Source: Fragilaria crotonensis (lineage: Eukaryota; Bacillariophyta; Fragilariophyceae; Fragilariales; Fragilariaceae). From it: DNA of 64,000 nucleotides. The position numbers and the translations under genes are program-made. Location of the stretch: contig JAKSYS010000077.1 of NCBI GenBank assembly GCA_022925895.1, forward strand, positions 1 to 64,000, in the 5' to 3' direction. Below, one piece after another: positions 43,840-53,416 of this stretch. The notes below the pieces were generated by a model that worked only from the letters and a program-made list of their open reading frames with translations, searched no databases and was not told the DNA's origin. Within the stretch, counting starts at the first letter, position 1. Each line of letters starts with the position of its first letter.

Positions 43840-44439
43840 GGTACAAGTACGTGTACTCGGTACTCGTACACTGGTAGTTACATCATTAAAATGCCAAATC
43901 TAACGGTACAGTAATTCATTAGTACTGGGACCAGGCTATACGTACTCACAGTCGGCTACTACTACAAGATATACGAACTTCTACCACTTGCAGAGAGCGG
44001 CGAGTACTCTACAGTGTATCTCCAATTCTGCATGAGGCATGAACGTACGTTGCATTTTGATATCAATCCGATCCCGGTACCGGGTACTACCGTAGCAACA
44101 CAAATCTACCTTCCACATATTATACAGTACTACATACCGTATTAAATTTCTCGCCTCTTCAAGAATCTATGAATACGCATATTTGCTATACCACTTCGGT
44201 GGTATTTTCGTATATTCCAGATAATACTAGTAGTAGAGTACCGTAAAATACAAGTACAAGTACAAGTACCTTGAACTGGACTCACAACTCACAACTCACA
44301 TGCAATGGTAGCTACTCGGCGTGCCAGATACTGGCATTTACTGTACTGTACCTGGTACTCGGTATCGTAGTGAACTCTGCTTCCATCTCACTTAGACCAG
44401 ATTGACAGCGATCAATCGAAGCCACAGAAAAATTTGACG
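43840..44439. promoter_or_regulatory. bL17m upstream region, GTAC-rich
   Basis: Intergenic sequence before the ribosomal protein gene, with about 20 GTAC words. No TATA box is clear. Confidence 0.35.
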
Positions 44440-44961
44440 ATGAAGAAACGTATTGCATTTCGTCGTTTGGGACGGACGACCTCCCACAAATGGGCTCTGC
44501 TCCGCAACTTGGTTACTTCTTTAATAAAGCATGAGCGAATCGTGACCACTGTTCCAAAAGCGAAAGAATTGCGCCGTTTAGCTGATCACATGATCACCCT
44601 AGCCAAGGCCGAACCTACCAACAAGCTCAGTGCCATTCGTCATGCCAACGCCATCATTTTTGAGAAGCCTGTTCTTACGAAGCTCTTTGAGGTTCTAGGA
44701 CCGCGCTATGAGAAACGGGAGGGAGGCTACACGAGAGTCTTGAAGTTGAGCAAGAGGCGCGCTGGCGATAACGCTGAAATGGCACTCATGGAATACGTCG
44801 ATCGCCCCGGTGAGTTCCGAGCTGCGAGACCGCCCACGTCAGTCCAGCAAGAAATCATGTCACAATACATTAAAGATAAAATCGGACTGGAACCCTTGAA
44901 AGGTGAGGATATGGCAGAAATTGAGAAGGAATTAGGAGGACTGACATTGGACAAGAAGTGA
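44440..44961 (+). CDS. MRPL17: Mitochondrial large-subunit ribosomal protein bL17m
   Basis: 173 residues from the ATG at 44440 (MKKRIAFRRLGRTTSHKWAL); the in-frame TTG six bases upstream is ignored. The bL17 fold is clear: LLRNLVTSLIKHERIVTTVP, KAKELRRLADHMITLAK, LFEVLGPRYEKREGGYTRVL and a closing MALMEYVDR. It packs near the peptide exit tunnel of the large subunit. The lack of a plastid presequence and the close fit to animal and fungal MRPL17 in the LGPRY..R.GGYTR region favour the mitochondrial copy. An extra 45-residue acidic tail follows the core. Single exon, convergent with the EamA gene 122 bp downstream. Confidence 0.9.
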   Translation: MKKRIAFRRLGRTTSHKWALLRNLVTSLIKHERIVTTVPKAKELRRLADHMITLAKAEPTNKLSAIRHANAIIFEKPVLTKLFEVLGPRYEKREGGYTRVLKLSKRRAGDNAEMALMEYVDRPGEFRAARPPTSVQQEIMSQYIKDKIGLEPLKGEDMAEIEKELGGLTLDKK

Positions 44962-45083
44962 GGTTAGGAACTCGTATGCGGTCCCTCGTTGAGCAGAGAT
45001 CGCTATAACAAACAACTGCAATCTTGTCACTACAGGAGAATACCCTGACAACGCTTAATCCCAAAATGGAGGTAATAGTGCTG

Positions 45084-46166
45084 CTATCGCTCTTCTTTTT
45101 TATCGTCATTTTCTGTTTCGCCGTATAGGACTGCGAATAGGCCAACGAGTAGGACGACACCTCCCAACCAGGTGTAAAGACCTGGCATGGATTGCATCCC
45201 AGCTAGATAACCAAGATAAGACCCAACCAAAGGCTCCGACAGCATGGCTGTGGCTATTGTCAATGGTGAGACAAATTTCACCAGATAATTCAAGAGAGTG
45301 TGTCCTGCAATACCGGGTCCGGCGCCCAGGTAAAGAGCATACCAAAGGTAGGGATGCTGGAACATGCCATAGATGGCAAAGCCGGCCTCCAATTCACCGA
45401 ATCCGAACGCTATCACAAGACATGTTACATACGCGACTCCAACAACACCGAAAGCGTAAATCCACAAAGGCATCCACGCACGGAGATGGCGACCAACCAC
45501 CAAATACACCGACACAGCCGCAGCCCCCAATAAAGCAACCAAATCACCAGCCAACGACGGAGCTCCTGCCTCGTTAATCCCCGCATTAACGTCAAGAAGC
45601 ATAATGAGCGCACCAGACAAACCAACAAGTGCCCCACCAGTCTCAATCCACGATGGCGATCGAGTGTTGCACCCAAGCAAGTACGCGGTCCAACTTCCTC
45701 CATTGACAATAATCGGGCCCATTGAAACCCATAACAAGGAATGCGTCAAAGACGTTTCACGTAGAGAATACGTCCATGATGAAAAATGAATTCCGAGACA
45801 AGACCCTGAAAGGATAATCAGAGGTAGTGCTCCGCAAATACGTGGTAAGAGCGGAGCTTCCAGGTCCAGCTCCACCTCTATTGGGTCGTCATTTGGGTCT
45901 TCCTCCCGAAGTGCAATGCCTTCAACTTCCCAATGCTGAACCAACTCTCGTTCACGATCTTGCCGATGAACATTTCGCAAGGTCAGAATGAAAGGAAGCA
46001 ACTGAATAACGTCAACCCAAGCAAGTCGCCAACTCGCGCACAAAGCTGGAGGAACGCCCATCTGATCCGTTAAGTGGGTGAATACAACTGCGGCAGATGA
46101 GCACGTGCACATCGCAAAAAAGAGACCAATGTAGACTAACCACATCGGAGGGTCGTCGGAAATCAT
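45084..46166 (-). CDS. EamA/DMT-superfamily transporter
   Basis: 360 residues from the ATG at 46166. About ten hydrophobic segments are arranged as two five-helix EamA repeats: repeat 1 from LVYIGLFFAMCTCSSAAVVF to LSGALIMLLDV, repeat 2 from LAGDLVALLGAAAVSVYLVV to WLGGVVLLVGLFAVLYGE. The second repeat keeps the family's late signature (TIATAMLSEPLVGSYLGYL, like 'a..l..lePv.a.l.g...lge'). A 50-residue acidic loop (REEDPNDDPIEVELDLEAP) splits repeat 1. Family members move nucleotide sugars, phosphorylated metabolites, amines or drugs; the substrate cannot be read here. No plastid-type presequence. The tail is charged (DDKKEER). Confidence 0.85.
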   Translation of the reverse strand: MISDDPPMWLVYIGLFFAMCTCSSAAVVFTHLTDQMGVPPALCASWRLAWVDVIQLLPFILTLRNVHRQDRERELVQHWEVEGIALREEDPNDDPIEVELDLEAPLLPRICGALPLIILSGSCLGIHFSSWTYSLRETSLTHSLLWVSMGPIIVNGGSWTAYLLGCNTRSPSWIETGGALVGLSGALIMLLDVNAGINEAGAPSLAGDLVALLGAAAVSVYLVVGRHLRAWMPLWIYAFGVVGVAYVTCLVIAFGFGELEAGFAIYGMFQHPYLWYALYLGAGPGIAGHTLLNYLVKFVSPLTIATAMLSEPLVGSYLGYLAGMQSMPGLYTWLGGVVLLVGLFAVLYGETENDDKKEER

Positions 46167-46571
46167 CGTGAATTATTGACGAATGGAACCAGATGAAGCG
46201 TGGTGGTCAAAGCCATGGACGGGAAACAATACAATGATGATTTGAATGAAACACCGGCATTGTACATGGCACTGGGTGTGTTCTTGAGTTGTCGGTGTTG
46301 GCGACTGCACCCTGCGCCGGGAGTCCGCCGGGCTCATTCTTCGTCGTGAAGTTGAGGATGAGGCAGGAGGTAGGAGGTATCTGAACATATGTCACATGCA
46401 TATGTGGTAGCACGTCCAGGTAGCACTGTTACCTTTTGCACCGATACATTGTATGTGGTACTCGAAGCTCGAAGTACTGTACTGGTACAACTAACCGGAA
46501 GACAGAATCGATAGTGGCACACTGGACTCTGGAGGAGTAGTAGTACTGTACGAGACAATAGACAACTTCTA
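46167..46571. other. Spacer upstream of the transporter gene
   Basis: Presumed promoter of the minus-strand transporter gene and 3' region of the DUF1826 gene; GTAC-rich between 46410 and 46560. Confidence 0.4.
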
Positions 46572-47339
46572 CTAGCTAGAACTACAGTAATATGACGGCA
46601 TGATGTCAAATGTCATCAGAACTCTTCCTTGCCACCATTGGAGGTCGGGAGACTTGTGCACTGCTGGCCTACAACATCCATCCATGCCCCTCAGGACGAC
46701 TGCCTCACCTTCTCGTCCATGACGAACACTGGCAACCACAGGATCTACTATACCTTTGTTGATTTCCTTTGTTTCACCCTCGTCAGCTTGATTCACAATC
46801 GATCGATCGACACCCATGTCTGATACTAAATAATCGCAACCTGGTCCAACAAGAGCTTGGATGTGTCGAAGCTGCACATGGTCGTAATGCCATCTGGGAC
46901 ACTTCACGCCGAATGATCCTCGACTGGCTACTATCCGAGCTTTGAAAGAAGGATTCACCACCCCCTCCTCAAGAGTGATAACTTTGAAGCGCTCCATGGC
47001 TTCCTCCAAAATCGTTGCAGCATCACTTGCTTTTTTCTCTTCGTTTGGAAAGCATTTTTCGGCTAGGTCTTGAGCACCCTCATGAGGATCACTCCAATTG
47101 ACGGATATATCACAACCTCGTCCCATGGGTGGAACCAGGTTGACAAAAGGATTGTCGCACGAAAGTGATGGTTGGAACACCCTGACATTATCATTGATCC
47201 AAGGCTTTGATGCGGCGGCTTTCAGAGTTTGTGCCTGTGATGATATGTAATTACTTGAAAAAGCCGTCACACAATGGAGAATAGAGATGACCAATGTGAA
47301 GCGTAGAACATTCGTCGTCATCTGCAACATATGTATCAT
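46572..47339 (-). CDS. DUF1826 family protein with signal/plastid-like presequence
   Basis: 255 residues from 47339, or from in-frame ATGs at 47330 or 47321. The N-terminus is hydrophobic (VLRFTLVISILHCVTAF) and ends in TAF-SSN, similar to diatom plastid cleavage sites. The body shows the DUF1826 hallmarks: KCPRWHYDHVQLRHIQALVG, then PGCDYL, and near the end VVLRGMDGCCRPAVHKSPDL followed by RVLMTFD. The H-x-D and late H-S/K-P residues resemble metal-binding positions of 2-oxoglutarate/Fe(II)-type folds, but no activity is established for DUF1826 to my knowledge. Bacterial members are often near metal-handling genes. Single exon. Confidence 0.8.
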   Translation of the reverse strand: MIHMLQMTTNVLRFTLVISILHCVTAFSSNYISSQAQTLKAAASKPWINDNVRVFQPSLSCDNPFVNLVPPMGRGCDISVNWSDPHEGAQDLAEKCFPNEEKKASDAATILEEAMERFKVITLEEGVVNPSFKARIVASRGSFGVKCPRWHYDHVQLRHIQALVGPGCDYLVSDMGVDRSIVNQADEGETKEINKGIVDPVVASVRHGREGEAVVLRGMDGCCRPAVHKSPDLQWWQGRVLMTFDIMPSYYCSSS

Positions 47340-48217
47340 CCGCTCGAAGTGTTGTTTCGATTTTCAATAGGATCAAATCGTAGATGATAGAAATGGTTGA
47401 TACCTCGGTTTCCTTGCCTTGACCATGAGATGGAATTCTATTCATACCTTGAATGTCATGTCAATCGTGTCGGAGCCGGTCAATGTTTTGAACAAGCAGA
47501 AATCCGAGGTGGCGGCGTGGCGGTCGGTGAACACTAGAAAAGTACGGGGGAATGTGTGTTCGGATTACAGCGTACGTGTACTGTACTTAATGTGTATGTC
47601 ATATGATAGCTGGTGCTTTGTACAGTACCTGGTACCTGGTACACTTTTTTTTTATGTACCATGTGCGGTGGAACTGCACAGTATGCATAGCAGGGGGAGT
47701 TGGCGAAACATATCTACTTTGTATAGATGCATATGTAATATTTTGTTATGTGTTGATGTCATCGGGTGGTGGACCATACTCCAGTACCCCCCGAGGTCAA
47801 CCGGCACGTAGCAGTAGTTTTAATTTTTACTGTGGAGTCTACCGTAGTTCGCAATTCCGGTAAATGATGGTTTAAACTTAAGTGAAAAACGATAAATTTA
47901 TCGCATGCATGACCTCCCCTCCAAACAGAGTCTCGGAGTTCGGAGTTCGGAGTTCGGAGTCACTCCAAGTTTGGCTCTCTGCACCCCGACGGAGAAAACT
48001 GGAGTTCTTTCACGTAGCATCTACAACGCTACATGCATAGTCTTACCAGGGCATAGGTGCGTTTCAAGCCGGTTCTATCCGAGTGCGGTTGCGTGTTGAC
48101 ATATCATGTGACATATCATCATATTCTACACATGCATTAAAGAATATCATACACCCATTCGTGCATGCCAACATACATGCAATACACCCTGTGCCCTTTA
48201 ATATTATTATTATTATA
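47340..48217. other. Gene-free spacer
   Basis: No gene. There are GTAC-rich patches at 47570-47650 and a short CGGAGTT microsatellite (about 47935-47963). Confidence 0.45.
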
Positions 48218-48466
48218 CTAGTGGGTACCTCACATTTGATCGGAGTGTCTACTACAGGAAACTGGACGTACAGTACCCCCAACCTGGTCGTACTCCGTAC
48301 CACTACTTTTACTGTTACTGTTTACTTTCAGTACTCAACCCTGGCGAAGTGAAAAAATTCAGACAGTATTCATTTCATCCAGTACCCCAGAGTGGTCATA
48401 CTCCGTAACAGACGGACGCACGCACGCACACACGCACACAATTAATTTATAATATAGTAGGATATA
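48218..48466 (+). repeat. Interspersed repeat 'A', copy 3 (shortened)
   Basis: Same ends as copies 1 and 2 (CTAGTGGGTACCTCACATTT ... AATATAGTAGGATAT) with an internal deletion or replacement. It contains the intact word CTACAGGAAACTGG. The TAA-flanked MITE starts six bases after its right end. Confidence 0.8.
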
Positions 48467-48471
48467 CCTAA

Positions 48472-49245
48472 GAGCATCCTCACCGCTGGAGCTAAATCTG
48501 AATCGGACAAATTGGTCTCGCGCCTTTAGAAACCTATTTTGGACATATTTGTGGTATCTTTCTCGCACCGCTTTCACAATTTTTTCGAGCAGCAGGATTA
48601 AAATCTGACACGCACTCTGTAAATTAGACTGCTTTTTCTGTATGACGCGGTGGTAATGGAATGTGGAACTTGCGTTGTATGCACTACCTGTACCTGGAGT
48701 ACTGGCACTCCAAGTAGTACTACCAGTACCGGTAGTGGCAGCAAGAAATTCTACAAAATCATGGAAGAGGACAGGCGAGAAAAAAAACCGGCAAAGCACC
48801 TCTTGTTGGGTGTTATACGACTAGTAGAAACCCTAGTAGAGTACCTGTACTACTGGTACCAGAAGAAATCTGCTTGTGCCGGATCTCGTCATTGTTTCCA
48901 TGGTGTCATCATCCTCTTCCGAGATGATGTCAATTTTTCCATACAGATGACAGACAAACTGACATGAGTCACGGTGTGCATCGGCATCCGTGATAAAATT
49001 CTATTGGTTAATGTTTTATTCGAATGGGTCAAATAGGACAAAACGAGGGGCGCGAGAATCTGGCGCCGGCGCCAGAATTCATCGATTTTGCTGAATTCTG
49101 GCGCCCTAATTCAGATTTCGCGCCCGAGGGGCGCGAAATCTGAGGTATCGAGCCCAAGCGGTGCCATGCATTTTGGACAAAATTGTCGACGCAAATGGTC
49201 CTATCGGGTCATATCTCAGATTTAGCTCCAGCGGTGAGGATGCTC
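48472..49245. mobile_element. PIF/Harbinger-like MITE, 30-bp perfect TIRs, TAA duplication
   Basis: The left 30 bases (48472-48501, beginning GAGCATCCTCACCGCTGGAG) are exactly complementary to the right 30 (49216-49245). TAA flanks both sides (48469-48471, 49246-49248). A 3-bp TAA duplication and a GAGCATC start are typical of PIF/Harbinger-derived MITEs. The 774-bp interior has no transposase but holds a 16-bp palindrome (CTGGCGCCGGCGCCAG, 49060-49075) and a perfect 15-bp-stem hairpin (49111-49143). Confidence 0.88.
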
Positions 49246-49248
49246 TAA

Positions 49249-50081
49249 GATAACTCAGATATTGTCGTACTGTATTTTCAAAAGTAATCGTATATATTTA
49301 TTTTTTAATCCACGTACTGACGTAGCATTTGCGGTAGAAAAGTACATGGTACAAATTTTTCAGTAGAAATCTACATGAAAACTTTTTTACACTGTGTCCA
49401 GAAATGTATATTGTATAACGTGGTACGAATCGTTGTGTAGAACGGACAACAATTTTATGTACAAGTACTCCGTTAATGCCATATCCAGTTTGTTCGATCT
49501 GTCTAGAAATACTGGAAAATGTATTTTGAATTCCAGATTCCATGGTACAAATTTTGCAGTAGAAAACTACATGTCCAATGTCCAGAGTACTGGAAAATGT
49601 ATTTTGAATTCCAGATTCCAATGCGTATAACTTACCAGACCTCCTCTACCGTCGTGCAACAACCGCGGCCAATGGCCGCCCCCCAGACTGGTACAGTACA
49701 TAAAACATATACAGTACATTCATCAGTGTATGTGGTTTTAGTGTCAGAGCATCCGTCAGCAAGATTTCACATTCTCCCGACTCCCCTTTCCATCCGAGCC
49801 GTGAGTTTCTACTTGCTCCGGTTGGGTGTACATGCCTACTGCTGTACCTACTAGAGTACTCGGAGTACTCAGAGATGCAGTACAAGCATACGGAGTGTGG
49901 CTCGCCACGACGCTCTCAGATGTATACCATTTTCCGTGATTGATGGCAATAAGGCCGTTGCTGTTGTGTGCTTGTTATACTTCTGATCAACTGAGAGTTG
50001 AGAAGTGAGATAATACTATACGAAGTTGAGAGCTCAGCGGCTTGCTTTCTCTACTACAAGTGAAGCACAACTTTCTTGAAA
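49249..50081. other. Gene-free spacer with a 31-bp direct repeat
   Basis: Upstream region of the bZIP gene. The word TACTGGAAAATGTATTTTGA and the following bases occur twice (49511 and 49588). No gene is seen. Confidence 0.55.
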
Positions 50082-51609
50082 ATGACGGACACCAGCAGCA
50101 TCGAGAATGCTAAGCGACAGGCGATGACAGGACAGTGGAGGACTCCTCCATTGCCTACCTTTGCGGCACAGCAGAACCATTCGCAGAACCACCAGCAGAA
50201 CCATCCGCAGATTAATCAGCATCATCAGATGGATCAGCAGCAGCAACAGCAGAATCATCAGCAACATCAGCAGCATCATCAGCAGCAGCAACAACAAATG
50301 CATGGCATACCGCAACCAACCAACACGAATATACCTATTGCTTTGCCACCCATTCCCTCCAGTCAACTCCAAGAGATTCCTCTTCCTGAATCCACTGATG
50401 ACTATGCTAAGGCCCTCCAAGAAGCCTATCGTCGTGGCGCCGAGGCAGCTGCGCGTCTTCAGCAATCACAACAAATGTCTGCCTCTTGTCCTAATCTTCA
50501 GCAGTTCCAAGGACAACCAAATGATCCAACCTTGGTCAATACTCTGGTCCCAAATCCTTTGACAGGACCTCCCCCAATTCATGCTCCGATTCACTTGGCA
50601 CAACCACCTTCTCAGCAACAGCTTCCGGTGGTGCATCATCAACTCCATCATCACCACCTCCACCAGCAGCAACCACAACCGCCGCAACAGCAACCGCCAC
50701 AGCAGCAGCAGCCACTTCAACCCCCGCATCACCCTGTTCCACAGCCGACTGGATCAAGGTCTCTCTCGCTTCCCGATATGCAATCATACGCGGCTCGAGC
50801 CCAAGCTGAAGAAGAAAAGAGAAAAAAGAGACTGGCGAGAAACCGAGCGTCGGCCCGATTGAGAAGATTGAGAAAGAAGAATTTGGTAAGTAAATGCAGT
50901 TTTGAAGTTACTTTCTTATTTGCTACTCGATTGCTTACATAATGGACGTGTGCTTCGCGCTTGTACTGTTCAGGTTGACTCTTACGAAGGCGAAGTTGGA
51001 GTCTTGGAAGCCAGTTTGCAAAAGCTCAAGGCTCACACTTGGGGAACCTCTCACGAGGCGCTTTTGGAAGCTCTGAGCATGGAACGAGGTCAGCAAGAAC
51101 TTTCCAACGAGGAACGCGTTCAACTCATTCAAGATATTGTCCAACAGCAACGCAAGCAAGTTGAATTTTTGCGCGAGACCCAGCGTGAACAAGAAGTCCT
51201 ACTTAACGTTGTCGAAAATCCAAATGATGAACTTTCGCGTGAGTTGCAGTCTCTACTCAATTTGACAGACCATCAAAAAGAGAATATTCGCCATGCCTGT
51301 CGAGGTCTCGAAAAAGAAGTTCAGGCGATGGAAACGTTTATTCAATGTCTCGATGCCATGAAAGACAAGGCCTGGTTGTGGAATGAAGGAGTGGCGCAGA
51401 TCGCCAACCAGTTCACGTCCATCTTGCATGCCAACCAGTTGTCCAAGTTTTTGCTGTGGGCGGATGGCAACGCGGAAGCCTTGGACTCCTTGGAATACTG
51501 TCATGCGCCTCCGAGTCAGGCTCCGCCTGCCAATACTCCAATTTTTGTCTTTGGGATGGACGATCATGCCTCACACTCAGGTATGGGTAATGGCGACGAA
51601 CAGTCGTAG
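50082..51609 (+). CDS. bZIP transcription factor with Gln/His-rich N-terminus (2 exons)
   Basis: Exons 50082-50885 and 50974-51609 with an 88-bp intron (GTAAGT...TTCAG) give 479 residues. The start is the ATG of MTDTSSIENAKRQ; an in-frame TTG at 50076 is ignored. The N-terminal half is Gln/His/Pro-rich (QQQQQQNHQQHQQHHQQQQQ), typical of activation or phase-separating regions. The basic region RLARNRASARLRRLRKKNL (about residues 250-268) is followed across the intron by a leucine-zipper-like VDSYEGEVGVLEASLQKLKA. Beyond it are two helical blocks (QRKQVEFLRETQREQEVLL) and ILHANQLSKFLLWADGNAEA, a C-terminal module I associate with one group of diatom bZIPs. It should bind DNA as a dimer in the nucleus. 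Target genes are unknown. Confidence 0.88.
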
Positions 51610-51697
51610 CGAGAATCCATAGAGTAGGGGGACAATTACATGTTAACACTTAGGTACAGCACCTGTCATGGTTTAGGTAGTTGACTAACGGACCGTT

Positions 51698-52708
51698 CTA
51701 TGGTCCAGATTCATCTTCAGAGGCATCATCGGACTCGTCGTCGTCGTCCACTTCGCCATCGGCAGTGCCTTGATGTTCCTTAACAGTCATGATCCACGAT
51801 TCCCGGAAAGATGGCGTTGATGTTTGTCCAGTTCTTGACGCAAAAGGCGGAGAATTCATGGCACTGAAACGTTGCATGAGTCGAATAATGTGTTCGCCGA
51901 GGTTGAGCAGATCGTCGTCATCGTAGGCTTCAAAGTCATCCCAATAACAGCATAATGACTTTTCGATGGGAAGCCACTTCGGAACGTGAACCTTTCCTTC
52001 GCCCTCAAGTGTAGGATACGAATGTGTTGTAATAACGAGCGACGGATCGAGATCATAGGCGAATTGAATTGCAGTCATCATTCCTTTCCAATATTCAGGT
52101 GATTCAATGTTAGGATCCAGCTTGACCCTCAGGCGATCAATTAGATGAGAATCGTGAAGGCCTCTTCCTACAATGGAACCGAAAGGGAATCCTGCGGGTC
52201 GATGAATTGGAACTCTAGGTCGCACCAAGGAGAATTGAGTCAACTCCAAATCTCGATACCAACTGGCAATAGCACTTATTGACCAATATGGCGAGGTAAT
52301 GAACGCTTGAATCTTTCCATAAAAGCACTCAACGTCACCACACCATATTAACCAATGACGACCAAACAGCAAATGGGTTTCGAAATAGTCCAACATTGCG
52401 CACGCTTCCGAGAATAACTTGACAGTGTGGAGTAGAAAGGAGCGTTCACATGCACGAATCTTCTGGATCAGAATCTGTAGCGTCTCTGTAATATCTGGAT
52501 CCTTTATTTTCTCGGAGAGATCTTCGTATCGTACCACCAAGCAATTTTGAACGGTGTCAAAGGCATCGAAGTTATGCGAGACTTGGGATGCCAATAAAAA
52601 TGTCGATATTGATTTTCCATCACAGAATGAGGCTAGAATATTGGAGAAGAGCTCCGGAGGCAAGTCCGAGAGCCCTGCCCTGTTTCCTGTATTGTCCTGT
52701 CGATTCAT
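51698..52708 (-). CDS. F-box-like protein, function unknown
   Basis: 336 residues from the ATG at 52708; the frame is open further upstream but only to a TTG. Residues about 14-45 (LSDLPPELFSNILASFCDGK) resemble an F-box start, which would recruit an SCF ubiquitin ligase through SKP1; the match is short. The middle contains aromatic-rich stretches (FGRHWLIWCGDVECFYGKIQ) without a recognised substrate domain, and the tail is very acidic (DGEVDDDDESDDASEDES). It is convergent with the bZIP gene, 89 bp away. The young LTR element starts 161 bp upstream of its start codon and could disturb its promoter. Confidence 0.65.
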   Translation of the reverse strand: MNRQDNTGNRAGLSDLPPELFSNILASFCDGKSISTFLLASQVSHNFDAFDTVQNCLVVRYEDLSEKIKDPDITETLQILIQKIRACERSFLLHTVKLFSEACAMLDYFETHLLFGRHWLIWCGDVECFYGKIQAFITSPYWSISAIASWYRDLELTQFSLVRPRVPIHRPAGFPFGSIVGRGLHDSHLIDRLRVKLDPNIESPEYWKGMMTAIQFAYDLDPSLVITTHSYPTLEGEGKVHVPKWLPIEKSLCCYWDDFEAYDDDDLLNLGEHIIRLMQRFSAMNSPPFASRTGQTSTPSFRESWIMTVKEHQGTADGEVDDDDESDDASEDESGP

Positions 52709-52868
52709 AGCGGCATTTCGGCAACGTTGATGAGCTGATGTGACGACGTGACGACGTGACGATGTGACAAGCAACTCTGATGTACAGACTTCAGGTAATT
52801 ACAACCTGCAATCTGCAATGAGTGCGATTGAAAGCTGAGATTTGGGACTTGTAGTACAGTACAAGTAC
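52709..52868. promoter_or_regulatory. Short promoter region cut by an LTR element
   Basis: Only 160 bp separate the F-box-like gene's ATG from the LTR element. It contains a GACGTGAC repeat (near 52740-52765). The original upstream DNA now lies beyond the element at 59529. Confidence 0.4.
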
Positions 52869-53071
52869 TGTTCAAGTCGGACCGTACTATGTCCGAGTCA
52901 TACTGCCTATGACCGTACGGGTCATGGTGCCAGTCAAACTATTAATCGTGAAACAACCGGGATTAGACAAGAGTAATCTACGAAGTTATAAGTTCGTTTA
53001 CGTTTTGTTGTTGATCTCTTTCTCTCTCTTGTGGTAAGTAAGTTACCGATCATGACGGTGTAACTTAAACA
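52869..53071 (+). repeat. Left LTR
   Basis: 203 bp, starts TGTTCAAGTCGG and ends TTAAACA, one mismatch to the right LTR. Confidence 0.95.
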
Positions 53072-53416
53072 GTTTATCAGACCCAGTTGCAAAGAATGTA
53101 TGAATGTTAATGGTCGATCGAAAAGACAACGTAGAGCCTTGCCATCCCTCTGCCAATAGGAGCGAGGAGGTGCTGTGATCGTGAGCTATGAGCGATTAAG
53201 GTTGGCCACCGTCATGGGGTCGCTCTCCGATCACAGGTCACATTGGTCTGATCTTCAGCCTTTGTGTTCGTATGCGAGAAAGCCGAAGGTTGATCACCCA
53301 AGGCACGACGGTGATGCCCATGGTCACAACGGTCACATAGTGATATGTTGTCCGATCGTCGATGGTATTTATATAGTCACACACTGAGTGGTTGTTATAA
53401 CCCCTTTACAGACACC

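Noticed and set aside
44434-44439. Upstream TTG start for bL17m (two extra residues)
   Set aside because: An ATG six bases later begins exactly at the conserved bL17 N-terminus.
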